Shown here: one piece after another, positions 24,116 to 32,626 of the stretch
How positions within the stretch are numbered: position 1 is the first letter of the stretch
Layout of the letters: each line of letters begins with the position of its first letter
Source: JANOGU01 sp964499865
GTDB lineage: Bacteria > Pseudomonadota > Alphaproteobacteria > Rhodobacterales > Rhodobacteraceae
DNA length: 45,715 nucleotides
Assembly: GCA_964499865.1 (NCBI GenBank)
Contig: CAZCPY010000005.1
Location: 1 to 45,715 of the forward strand
Reading direction: 5' to 3'
Notes under the pieces: generated by a model
Seen by the model: only the letters and a program-made list of their open reading frames with translations
Database searches by the model: none
Told to the model about the DNA's origin: nothing
Program-made: the position numbers and the translations under genes

Positions 24116-25441
24116 ATGCTGCCCACGCGCGCCGCCTTTCCCCCGGGCTTCCTGTTCGGGGCCGCGACCTCGTCCTACCAGATCGAGGGCCATGCCTTCG
24201 GCGGCGCCGGGCGCACCCACTGGGACGACTTCGCCGCCACGCCCGGCAACGTGGTGCGCGCCGAGAACGGCGCGCGAGCCTGCGACCACTACCACCGCTG
24301 GCCCGAGGACTTCGACCTCCTCAAGGCCGCAAGCTTCGACGTCTACCGCTTTTCCGCCTCCTGGGCGCGGGTCCTGCCCGAGGGCCGGGGGGCGCCGAAC
24401 CCCGAGGGCCTCGACTACTACGACCGCCTGATCGACGGCCTGCTGGCCCGCGGCATCAAGCCCGCGCTGACGCTGTATCACTGGGAACTGCCCTCGGCGC
24501 TGGCCGACCTGGGCGGCTGGCGCAACGGCGACATCGCGGGCTGGTTCGCCGACTACACCGAGGTGCTGATGCGCCGCATCGGCGACCGCACCTGGTCGGT
24601 CGCGCCGATCAACGAGCCCTGGTGCGTGGGCTGGCTGTCGCATTTCATGGGCCTGCACGCGCCGGGCGTCCGCGACATCCGCGCCACCGCGCGGGCGATG
24701 CACCACGTGGGCCTGGCGCATGGCCGCGCGATCCAGGCGATGCGGGCGCTGGGGGTGGGCAACCTGGGCGCGGTCTGCAACCTCGAATGGGCGCACCCCT
24801 GGGATGCCTCGCCCGCCTCCGCCGCCGCCGCCGCGCGCTATGACGCGATCTACAACCGCTGGTTCGTTTCGGCGATGATGACCGGGACCTACCCCGCACT
24901 GGCGCTGGAGGGCCTCGGCCCCCACCTGCCCAAGGGGTGGCAGGACGACATGGCCACGATCCGCCAGCCGCTCGACTGGTTCGGGCTGAACTACTACACC
25001 TGCAAGCGCGTGGCCGACGACCCCGCCGCCGCCTGGCCGCACTATGCCGAACTGGACGGCCCCCTGCCCAGGACGCAGATGGGCTGGGAGATCTACCCCC
25101 AGGGCCTGGGCGACTTCCTGCGCCGCACCCATGCGGACTACACCCATGGCCTGCCGCTCTACATCACCGAAAACGGCATGGCCAACCCCGACGAGATGCG
25201 CGGCAACCGGGTCGAGGACGGGGTGCGCATCGACTATCTGGCAAGCCACCTGGAGGCGGTGCGCGGCGCCATCGCCGACGGCGTGCCGGTTGCGGGCTAT
25301 TTCACCTGGTCGCTGCTGGACAACTACGAATGGTCGCTGGGCTACGAGAAGCGCTTCGGCCTGGTGCACGTGGACTTCGACAGCTTGCAGCGGACACCCA
25401 AGGCGTCCTACCACGCACTGGCCGCGGCGCTCGCGCGCTGA
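24116..25441 (+). CDS. Beta-glucosidase, GH1 family
   Basis: A 441-residue GH1 retaining beta-glycosidase without a signal peptide. The family opening is FLFGAATSSYQIEG, the acid/base is E167 in APINEPWC and the nucleophile is E352 in LYITENGM; the aglycone/glucose-binding tail WSLLDNYEWSLGYEKRFGLVHVD is intact. It hydrolyses cellobiose-type beta-glucosides to glucose; exact specificity is uncertain. AAAGGA lies nine bases before the ATG. It lies between aglR and glucokinase, a standard arrangement in rhodobacterial agl loci, and gives the locus enzymes for both anomeric linkages even though the importer is of the alpha-glucoside type. Confidence 0.93.
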   Translation: MLPTRAAFPPGFLFGAATSSYQIEGHAFGGAGRTHWDDFAATPGNVVRAENGARACDHYHRWPEDFDLLKAASFDVYRFSASWARVLPEGRGAPNPEGLDYYDRLIDGLLARGIKPALTLYHWELPSALADLGGWRNGDIAGWFADYTEVLMRRIGDRTWSVAPINEPWCVGWLSHFMGLHAPGVRDIRATARAMHHVGLAHGRAIQAMRALGVGNLGAVCNLEWAHPWDASPASAAAAARYDAIYNRWFVSAMMTGTYPALALEGLGPHLPKGWQDDMATIRQPLDWFGLNYYTCKRVADDPAAAWPHYAELDGPLPRTQMGWEIYPQGLGDFLRRTHADYTHGLPLYITENGMANPDEMRGNRVEDGVRIDYLASHLEAVRGAIADGVPVAGYFTWSLLDNYEWSLGYEKRFGLVHVDFDSLQRTPKASYHALAAALAR

Positions 25442-25457
25442 AACGAAAGGACCGGCG

Positions 25458-26435
25458 ATGACCCGCACGCTCGTGGCCGACATCGGCGGCACCAATACAA
25501 GGGTCGCGCTGGCCTCGGGGCTGGCCGTCGATCCGGCCAGCATCCGCAAGTATCCCAACCGCGACTTCCAGGGCATCGACGGCGTGCTGTCGGCCTATGT
25601 CGCGGCCGAGGGCATAGGCCGCCTGACCGGCGCCTGCGTGGCCGCCGCGGGCCCCGTGCAGGACGGCGCGGTCACCATGACCAACCTGTTCGACGCGACG
25701 GGCGCACCCTGGATCATCGACCGGGCACGCGTGACGCGGGCGACGGGTGCGGCGACCGTCGCGGTGCTCAACGACCTGCAGGCCCAGGGCCAGGCGCTGG
25801 GGCACATCGCGGAGGCCAACCTGCGCCCCGTGATCGCCGGGCCGGTGGTGGCGGGCGGCACCATGCTGGTCGTGGGCCTGGGCACCGGGGTGAACGCGGC
25901 ACCGGTGCATCCCGGCGCGGCGGGCCGGGTCGTGCCGCCGTCCGAATGCGGGCATGTGAACATGCCCGCCCGGGGGGCCGAGGGGCTGCGGCTTCAGGGC
26001 TTCATCGAGACGCTGCTGGCCGCCCGCGGCGAGGTTCCCCATGCCGGGGTGGAAGAGGTTCTGTCGGGCCGCGGCCTTGCCAACCTCGCGGCCTTCGCCG
26101 CAGCCGAGGCGGGGGCGACACCCCTGCCCGACAGCGCCGCCGTGCTGGCGGGACTTGCCGCGGGCGACCGCGTGGCGGGCGAGGCGGCGCGGCTCTACAC
26201 CTATCTTCTGGGCCAGATGCTGGCGGACCTCGCCCTGATCCACCTGCCCTACGGCGGCATCCACCTGATCGGCGGCATGGCCCGCGCGATGACCCCGCAT
26301 TTCGCATCCCACGGCCTGGAACGGGCGTTCCGGGAACCGCGGCGGGTACCGCTTCTGGTCGAGGATTTCGCGGTCTTCGTGGTCGAGGACGACTTCGCCG
26401 CCCTGACAGGCTGCGCGGCCTATCTGGCGGGCTGA
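25458..26435 (+). CDS. glk: Glucokinase
   Basis: A 325-residue glucokinase of the bacterial (E. coli Glk, non-ROK) type, making glucose-6-phosphate from free glucose and ATP. The phosphate-binding N terminus is LVADIGGTNTRVAL; the sugar-binding region includes LNDLQAQGQAL with the conserved catalytic Asp, VVGLGTGVNAAPV (adenosine/phosphate 2), PPSECGHVNMPA and GGIHLIGGMARA. GAAAGGA precedes the ATG. It is 16 bp after the beta-glucosidase, so aglR, the glucosidase and glk look co-transcribed. It supplies the step between disaccharide cleavage and the pgm/glg pathway also in this window. Confidence 0.93.
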   Translation: MTRTLVADIGGTNTRVALASGLAVDPASIRKYPNRDFQGIDGVLSAYVAAEGIGRLTGACVAAAGPVQDGAVTMTNLFDATGAPWIIDRARVTRATGAATVAVLNDLQAQGQALGHIAEANLRPVIAGPVVAGGTMLVVGLGTGVNAAPVHPGAAGRVVPPSECGHVNMPARGAEGLRLQGFIETLLAARGEVPHAGVEEVLSGRGLANLAAFAAAEAGATPLPDSAAVLAGLAAGDRVAGEAARLYTYLLGQMLADLALIHLPYGGIHLIGGMARAMTPHFASHGLERAFREPRRVPLLVEDFAVFVVEDDFAALTGCAAYLAG

Positions 26436-26458
26436 CACCTGCGCCAGGGGCGCAAGCC

Positions 26459-26535
26459 GGTTTCTTGCAAAGAAACCGTGCCGGAAAATCTTCGATTTTC
26501 CGGGCGGTCGCGCGGGCGTCCGGCCCGCGCGACCG
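26459..26535. terminator. Three consecutive hairpins between convergent glk and coxM
   Basis: Perfect stems follow one another: 8 bp with loop GCA (26459-26477), 10 bp with loop TTC (26481-26503) and 13 bp with a 5-nt loop (26505-26535). They fill almost the whole 106-bp gap between two converging genes and should terminate transcription from both sides. The second is flanked by A/T-rich arms, and the third is very GC-rich. Confidence 0.75.
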
Positions 26536-26541
26536 CCTGGA

Positions 26542-27330
26542 TCAGTGCGCCGCCTCGACCGCGCGCCGGGTCATCACCTTGACCAGATGCGCGCGGTATT
26601 CCGGCGTGCCGTGCAGGTCGGCGATCATGCCGTCGGGGTTGACATGCAGCGCCTTGAGCGCCGCGGCCGAGAAGTCGGCCGTAAGCGCCGCCTCGGCCTC
26701 GGCCCAGCGGAAGACGCCGCCGTTGGAGGCGCCGGTCACCGCCACGCGCACGCCGGAGGCGTATTTCGCGACGAAGACCGCGGTCAGGGCAAAGCGGCTG
26801 GCGGGCTGGACGAACTTGGCATAGGCGGCCTTTTCCGGGATCGGGAAGGCCACTTCGGTGATGAACTCGCCGGGCTGGAGCGCCGTGTCGAACATGCCGC
26901 GGAAGTAGTCGTCGGCAGCGAGCCGGCGGCGGTTGGTCACGACGGTGGCGCCCGAGGCGAGCACGGCGGACGGGTAGCAGGCGGCAGGGTCGTTGTTGGC
27001 CAGCGACCCGCCGATGGTGCCGCGGTTGCGCACGGAAGGGTCGCCGATGCCGCCCGCGAGGTCGGCCAGCGCCGGGTAGTATTGCCGCGCCTCGGCGGCC
27101 ACCGTGGCATGTGTGGTGGCGGCGCCGATGGACAGCCCGTGGTCGCCGGTGCAGACGCCCTTCATCTCGGCGATGCCGGTCAGCGACACCAGCGCCGCCG
27201 GCGCGGCGAGGCGGTTCTTCATCGTCGGGATCAGCGTCTGCCCGCCGGACAGCGCCTGCGCGCCCTCGGCGGCCAGCGCGGCCGCGGCATCGGCGATGGA
27301 GGCGGGCTTGACGAAGTCGAAGTTGTGCAT
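26542..27330 (-). CDS. coxM: Molybdenum hydroxylase FAD-binding (medium) subunit, CoxM-like
   Basis: A 262-residue FAD-binding subunit of the xanthine oxidase/CO dehydrogenase superfamily. Starting MHNFDFVKPASIADAAAAL, it has the FAD pyrophosphate loop LSGGQTLIPTMKNRL (AGGQS/T-type) and the second FAD loop GIGDPSVRNRGTIGGSLANNDPAACYP (TIGG). It passes electrons from the iron-sulfur subunit to an acceptor. It is last in the leftward coxG-S-L-M row, 13 bp after coxL, and ends at a strong convergent terminator. The ATG follows a GGAGGGGG ribosome site. Confidence 0.9.
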   Translation of the reverse strand: MHNFDFVKPASIADAAAALAAEGAQALSGGQTLIPTMKNRLAAPAALVSLTGIAEMKGVCTGDHGLSIGAATTHATVAAEARQYYPALADLAGGIGDPSVRNRGTIGGSLANNDPAACYPSAVLASGATVVTNRRRLAADDYFRGMFDTALQPGEFITEVAFPIPEKAAYAKFVQPASRFALTAVFVAKYASGVRVAVTGASNGGVFRWAEAEAALTADFSAAALKALHVNPDGMIADLHGTPEYRAHLVKVMTRRAVEAAH

Positions 27331-27343
27331 GGGGACCCCCTCC

Positions 27344-29713
27344 TCAGGCGTTCATCGCGGCCCAGACCCGGGACGGGCTGAGCGGCATGTCGATATGGGT
27401 GACGTGGGTGTGCCCGGCACGGTGCAGAGCGTCGATCACGGCGTTCACCAGCGCGGGCGGCGAGCCGATGGCGCCTGCCTCGCCGCAGCCCTTCACCCCC
27501 AGCGGATTGTGCGTGCAGGGCGTGATGCAGGAATGGTCGACGTTGAACATCGGCAGGTCGTCGGCGCGCGGCATGGCGTAATCCATGAAGGACCCGGTCA
27601 GCAGCTGGCCGTTCTCGTCATAGGCGCAGTTTTCCATCAGCGCCTGGCCAAGGCCCTGCGCGAGCCCGCCGTGCACCTGGCCCGAGACGATCATCGGATT
27701 GACGATGTTGCCGAAATCGTCCGCCGCGTGGAAGGCCAGGACCTCGACCTTGCCGGTCTCGGGATCGACCTCGACTTCGCAGCCGTAGGCGCCCGCGGGA
27801 TAGGTGAAGTTGGCGGGGTCGTAGAACGCGGTTTCCTCCAGCCCGGGTTCAAGTTCCGCCAGCGGATAGTTGTGCGGCACATAGGCCGCCAGCGTGATGT
27901 CGACCCAGGACCTCGACTTGTCGGTGCCCGCGACGGTGAACCTGCCGCCCTCGAACTCGATGTCGCCCTCGGCGGCCTCCATCAGGTGGGCGGCGATCTT
28001 CTTCGCCTTGGCGATGATCTTGTTCGTCGCCTTGACGATGGCCGACCCGCCGACCGCGAGGCTTCGCGAGCCGTAGGTGCCCATCCCCATCGGCGTGTTG
28101 GAGGTGTCGCCGTGGTTGATCTCGATGGTGCCCGCGTCGATCCCCAGCATGTCGGACACCACCTGCGCGAAGGTCGTCTCGTGGCCCTGGCCGTGGCTGT
28201 GGCTGCCGGTGAAGACGCTGATCGAGCCGGTGGCGTTCACCCGCACCGTCGCGCTCTCGTACAGCCCCGCCCGGGCCCCCAGCGCACCCACCAGCGAGGA
28301 CGGCGCGATGCCGCAGGCCTCGATGTAGTGCGCAAGGCCGAAGCCGCGCAGCTTGCCGCGGGCGGCAGAGGCGGCGGCGCGGGCTGCAAAGCCCGCGTGG
28401 TCCGACATCTCCAAGAGCTTGTCGAGCGTGGCGTGGTAGTTGCCGCTGTCGTAGGACACCGCGACCGGCGTCTGGTAGGGGAACTGGTCGGGCCTGATGA
28501 AGTTCTGCCGGCGCAGGTCCACCGGCGAGACGCCAAGCTCGCGCGCCGCCTTGTCGATCGTGCGTTCCAGCTGGAACGTGGCCTCGGGACGGCCCGCGCC
28601 GCGGTAGGCGTCCACCGGCACGGTGTTGGTGAAGACCGCCTTGACGTTGGTGTAGATCAGCGGCGTGCGGTAGTTGCCCGCCAGCAGCGTGCCGTGCAGC
28701 CAGGTCGGGATGCAGGGCGCGAAGGTGGACAGATACGCCCCCATGTTGGCATAGGTCTGGCAGCGCAGCGCGGTGAAGTTGTTGTCCTTGTCCAGCGCCA
28801 GTTCCACCCTGGTGACGTGGTCGCGGCCCTGCGCGTCGGAAATGAACGCCTCCGACCGGCTGGCAGTCCACTTGACCGGGCGCCTGAGCTCCTTCGCGGC
28901 GAAGGTGACCATCGCCTCTTCGGCATAGTGGTAGATCTTCGACCCGAAGCCGCCGCCCACGTCGGGGGCGACCACGCGCAGCTTGCTTTCGGAAATCCCC
29001 AGCACGAAGGCGCCCATCAGAAGGCGGATGACGTGGGGGTTCTGCGACGTGGTGTAGAGCGTGTGCATCCCCGAATGCGCCTCGTAGTCGCCGACGGCGA
29101 CACGGGGTTCCATCGGGTTGGCGACCAGACGGTTGTTGACCAGCTCCAGCGTCGTGACATGCGCGGCGGCGGCGATGGCGGCGTCGACGGCGGCCTTGTT
29201 CTCCTCGACGAAGCCCCAGTCGTAGCAGAGGTTCGACCCGATCTCGTCATGCACCAGCGTGCCGCCCGCGACGGCGGCCTTCATGTCGATGACGGCGGGC
29301 AGTTCCTCGATCTCGACCTCGATCGCCTCGGCCGCGTCGCGCGCCTAGTCCAGCGTCTCGGCCACCACGGCACAGATCGGATCGCCGACATGGCGCACCT
29401 TGCCGTCGGCCAGGACCGGGTGCTTGGGCTCCAGCATCGGCTTGCCGTGGCGGTCGGTCACCTGCCAGCCGCAGGGGATGCCGCCCACCGCGGACAAATC
29501 CTTGGCCGTGAAGATGCGCACCACGCCCGGCATCGCGGCGGCGGCCGCGGTGTCGATGGACAGGATCCGCCCATGCGCCATGTCGGACCGCAGGAAGTGG
29601 CAGAAGAGCTGCCCGCGGATGTTGATGTCGTCGGTGTAGCGCCCCTTGCCGGTCAGGAACCGGATGTCCTCGCGCCGTTTCGTGCTGTCGCCGATGCCGC
29701 CGTCCTTGGGCAT
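27344..29713 (-). pseudogene. coxL: Molybdenum hydroxylase large subunit, CoxL form II, interrupted by in-frame TAG
   Basis: The frame from ATG 29713 to TGA 27344 would encode 789 residues, the normal size of a CoxL-type molybdopterin subunit, but codon 123 (29347-29345) is TAG. Both sides are collinear with the family in one frame: upstream MPKDGGIGDSTKRREDIRFL to CAVVAETLD, downstream ARDAAEAIEVEIEELPAVID. Relatives usually have Gln (CAG) there, so a single C-to-T change explains it. Downstream, the active-site loop is AYRGAGR (about 369-375), the form II signature, not the AYXCSFR of true aerobic CO dehydrogenase; GVKGCGEAGAIG carries the catalytic Glu. An ATG at 29284 could start a 646-residue fragment lacking the N-terminal domain. 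This is either a recent nonsense mutation or a sequencing error. Confidence 0.85.
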
Positions 29714-29780
29714 GGTGGTCTCCCTGTCTGATGCCTTTGCCGCGTCAGGTGCGGCGTCCCTGAAAGCCTTCCCCGGGGGA

Positions 29781-29841
29781 GGTGCGTGCAAGCACGCACC
29801 CTACGGGCGCCACCGGCGTAGGGTGCGTGCTTGCACGCACC
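29781..29841. repeat. Perfect 25-bp inverted repeat with self-complementary arms, coxS-coxL gap
   Basis: Arms 29781-29805 and 29817-29841 are perfect reverse complements across an 11-nt loop. The outer 20 bp of each arm are also self-palindromic (9-bp stem, 2-nt loop), so the RNA can form one long stem or two small ones. The motif GGTGCGTGCAAGCACGCACC, ending in CCTACG, has the look of a dispersed bacterial extragenic palindrome. It fills most of the 137-bp gap inside the operon and could act as an attenuator or processing site. Confidence 0.85.
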
Positions 29842-29850
29842 GGCCGCCGG

Positions 29851-30330
<480 letters not shown>

Positions 30331-30378
30331 CCGTCTCCTCCCTGGGTCTTCGCCTTGGTCGCCTTGTTCGTCGTTGGG

Positions 30379-30894
30379 TCAGCCGATCAGCCGCCGGACC
30401 CAACCTTTCTTCCTTTCCGGCGAATCGGCAACGGTTTCTTCGTCCTCTGCCTGCGGCGGTTCGACCGCCTGCTGCAGGCGTGCGAAGAATTCGTCGGCCA
30501 GTTTCGCCGCAAAGCCGTCGATGATGCGGCTGCCAAGCTGCGCCAGCTTGCCGCCCACCTTGGCCTCGACCGTGTAGGACAGCCTTGTCCCCTCGGGCAC
30601 AGGGTCCAGCGTCACCGCCGCGCCACCCTTGGCAAAGCCCGCGACACCGCCCTTGCCCTCGCCGTCGATGCGCAGCGACAGGCCTTCCACCATGTCGGAG
30701 ATCGTCACCCGTCCCGCAAAGCGCGCGGTGACCGGGCCGACCTTCTGCACCACCACCGCCTCGTAACCCTCGGCGACCGACCCCGTCAGCGACTCGCAGC
30801 CCGGCACGCAGGCCTTGAGCGTGTCGGCATCGAGGATCGCGGCCCAGACCATGGCGGGTTCGGCCGCGATGATGCGGCTGTCCTGAAGCTGCAT
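30379..30894 (-). CDS. coxG: CoxG-like SRPBCC-domain protein
   Basis: A 171-residue member of the CO dehydrogenase subunit G family (SRPBCC/START-like fold): MQLQDSRIIAAEPAMVWAAILDADTLKACVPGCESL at the N terminus, then VGPVTARFAGRVTI and LSYTVEAKVGGKLAQLGSRIIDGFAAKLADEFF. The C-terminal tail is polar and basic (SPERKKGWVRRLIG). In aerobic CO oxidisers CoxG helps anchor or mature the enzyme at the membrane, but family members also occur with other molybdenum hydroxylases. It is first in the row coxG-S-L-M, 90 bp after pgm in the same direction, with GGGAGG before the ATG. Confidence 0.88.
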   Translation of the reverse strand: MQLQDSRIIAAEPAMVWAAILDADTLKACVPGCESLTGSVAEGYEAVVVQKVGPVTARFAGRVTISDMVEGLSLRIDGEGKGGVAGFAKGGAAVTLDPVPEGTRLSYTVEAKVGGKLAQLGSRIIDGFAAKLADEFFARLQQAVEPPQAEDEETVADSPERKKGWVRRLIG

Positions 30895-30984
30895 GATCCC
30901 TCCCCCGGACCTTGAGTCTCCGGCCCGCAGCCTAGGCGGCGTGCGGGCTGCGGCGCCAGAGGTTTGTGCGGCGGTGTCCCGGGC

Positions 30985-32613
30985 TCAGGTGATGACATCG
31001 GGCCTGGCGCGTCCGGTGTGCTCCTCGATCCGTGCAAGCGCATGGGCGGCGCGGATCACCGGGGCCAGCGCCGCCTGCGCATCGAGGTCGAGGCCCGCAG
31101 GGCCCGGCGCGTAGCGTTCCAGATACATCCGCAGCGTGGCCCCTTCAGTGCCCGTGCCCGACAGGCGCAGCACGATGCGGCTGCCGTCCGCAAAACCGAT
31201 GCGCACGCCCTGCCTGGCGCTGACCGACCCGTCCACGGGGTCGGCATAGGAGAAATCGTCGGCAAAGGCGATCTGGAGGCCCTCCACCACCTGCCCCTTC
31301 AGCCCAGGCAGGGCCGCCCGCAAGGCCGCCATCATGGCATCGGCCCTGTCGGTCGGGATCGCCTCGAAATCGTGGCGGCTGTAGTAGTTGCGGCCGAACT
31401 TCGCCCAGTGTTCCGCCATGATCGCGGCCACCGTCTGCCGGCGGACGGCCAGGATGTTCAGCCACAGCAGGATCGCCCAGAGCCCGTCCTTTTCCCGCAC
31501 ATGGTCGCTGCCGGTGCCGAAGGACTCCTCACCGCAGAGCGTGGCCTTCCCCGCGTCCAGAAGGTTGCCGAAGAACTTCCAGCCGGTGGGCGTCTCGTAG
31601 GAGGCGATCCCCAGCGCCGCGGCCACCCGGTCCACCGCCGCCGAGGTCGGCATCGACCGCGCCACCCCCCTCAGCCCCGCCGCATAGCCCGGCGCCAGAT
31701 GCGCATTCGCCGCCAGCACCGCCAGGCTGTCGGAGGGCGAGATGTAGATGCCGCGCCCCACCACCATGTTGCGGTCGCCGTCGCCGTCCGAGGCGGCGCC
31801 GAAGTCCGGGGCGCCTTCGCCGAACATCTCGTCCATCAGCGCGCGGGCCCAGGTCGGGTTCGGGTCGGGGTGCAGGCCGCCGAAGTCCGGCAGGGGGGTG
31901 GCGTTGACCACGCTGCCCGCGGGCGCGCCCAGGCGGCGTTCGAGGATCTCGACCGCATAGGGCCCGGTCACCGCGTTCATGCTGTCCATGCGGATGCGGA
32001 ACCCGCCCCTGAACATCGCGGCGATGGCGGGGAAGTCGAACAGCCCCTCCATCAGCCTCGCGTAGTCGGCCACCGGATCGACGACATCGACCGCCATCCC
32101 GCCCAGGGTCTGCCGCCCGGGGGTGCCAAGGTCCACGTCGCCCGCATCTAGGATGCGGTAGGCCTGGATCGTCGTCGTGTGCTTGAAGATCGCCTCGGTC
32201 ACGCCTTCCGGCGCGGGGCCGCCGTTGGGGGTGTTGAACTTGACGCCGAAATCCTCGTGCGGGCCGCCGGGGTTGTGGCTGGCCGACATGATGATCCCGC
32301 CGTCCGTCCGGTTCAGCCGGATCAGGTGGCTGGCCGCGGGCGTCGACAGGATCGCCCCCTGCCCCACGATCATCCGCGCCGCCCCCTGCGCCGCCGCCAT
32401 CTTCAGGATGGCTTGAGCCGCCACGTCGCCGAAGTAGCGCCCGTCCCCCCCCAGCACCAGCACCTTGCCCGCCACGCCGCCGATGGCGTCGAAGATCGCC
32501 TGCACGAAGCATTCGAGGTAGTGCGGCTGCATGAAGACCGGCGTCTTCTTGCGCAGGCCCGAAGTGCCGGGCTTTTGCCCGTCAAAGGGCGTCACGGGGA
32601 CGGTGCGGATCAT
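30985..32613 (-). CDS. pgm: Phosphoglucomutase (alpha-D-glucose specific)
   Basis: A 542-residue phosphoglucomutase of the alpha-D-phosphohexomutase superfamily, interconverting glucose-1-phosphate and glucose-6-phosphate. The catalytic phosphoserine is S112 in MSASHNPGG, the metal-binding loop is SDGDGDRNM (about 275-283), the sugar-binding loop is GEESFGTGSDHVREKDG and the phosphate-binding loop is RLSGTGTEGATLR near the C terminus. The ATG at 32613 has GAGGAGGAG before it, overlapping the end of glgX, which shows tight coupling at the end of the glycogen operon. An alternative start at 32634 adds seven residues and would cover that ribosome site. Confidence 0.95.
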   Translation of the reverse strand: MIRTVPVTPFDGQKPGTSGLRKKTPVFMQPHYLECFVQAIFDAIGGVAGKVLVLGGDGRYFGDVAAQAILKMAAAQGAARMIVGQGAILSTPAASHLIRLNRTDGGIIMSASHNPGGPHEDFGVKFNTPNGGPAPEGVTEAIFKHTTTIQAYRILDAGDVDLGTPGRQTLGGMAVDVVDPVADYARLMEGLFDFPAIAAMFRGGFRIRMDSMNAVTGPYAVEILERRLGAPAGSVVNATPLPDFGGLHPDPNPTWARALMDEMFGEGAPDFGAASDGDGDRNMVVGRGIYISPSDSLAVLAANAHLAPGYAAGLRGVARSMPTSAAVDRVAAALGIASYETPTGWKFFGNLLDAGKATLCGEESFGTGSDHVREKDGLWAILLWLNILAVRRQTVAAIMAEHWAKFGRNYYSRHDFEAIPTDRADAMMAALRAALPGLKGQVVEGLQIAFADDFSYADPVDGSVSARQGVRIGFADGSRIVLRLSGTGTEGATLRMYLERYAPGPAGLDLDAQAALAPVIRAAHALARIEEHTGRARPDVIT

Positions 32614-32626
32614 CGGGGGCTCCTCC

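Noticed and set aside
27344..29284. The 646-codon downstream part of coxL as a separate intact gene
   Set aside because: It lacks the N-terminal domain needed by the family, and the missing part lies directly upstream in the same frame.
29345..29347. Pyrrolysine or other recoding of the coxL TAG
   Set aside because: Pyrrolysine use is not known for this kind of bacterium, no pyl genes are visible, and the residue expected is Gln one base change away.
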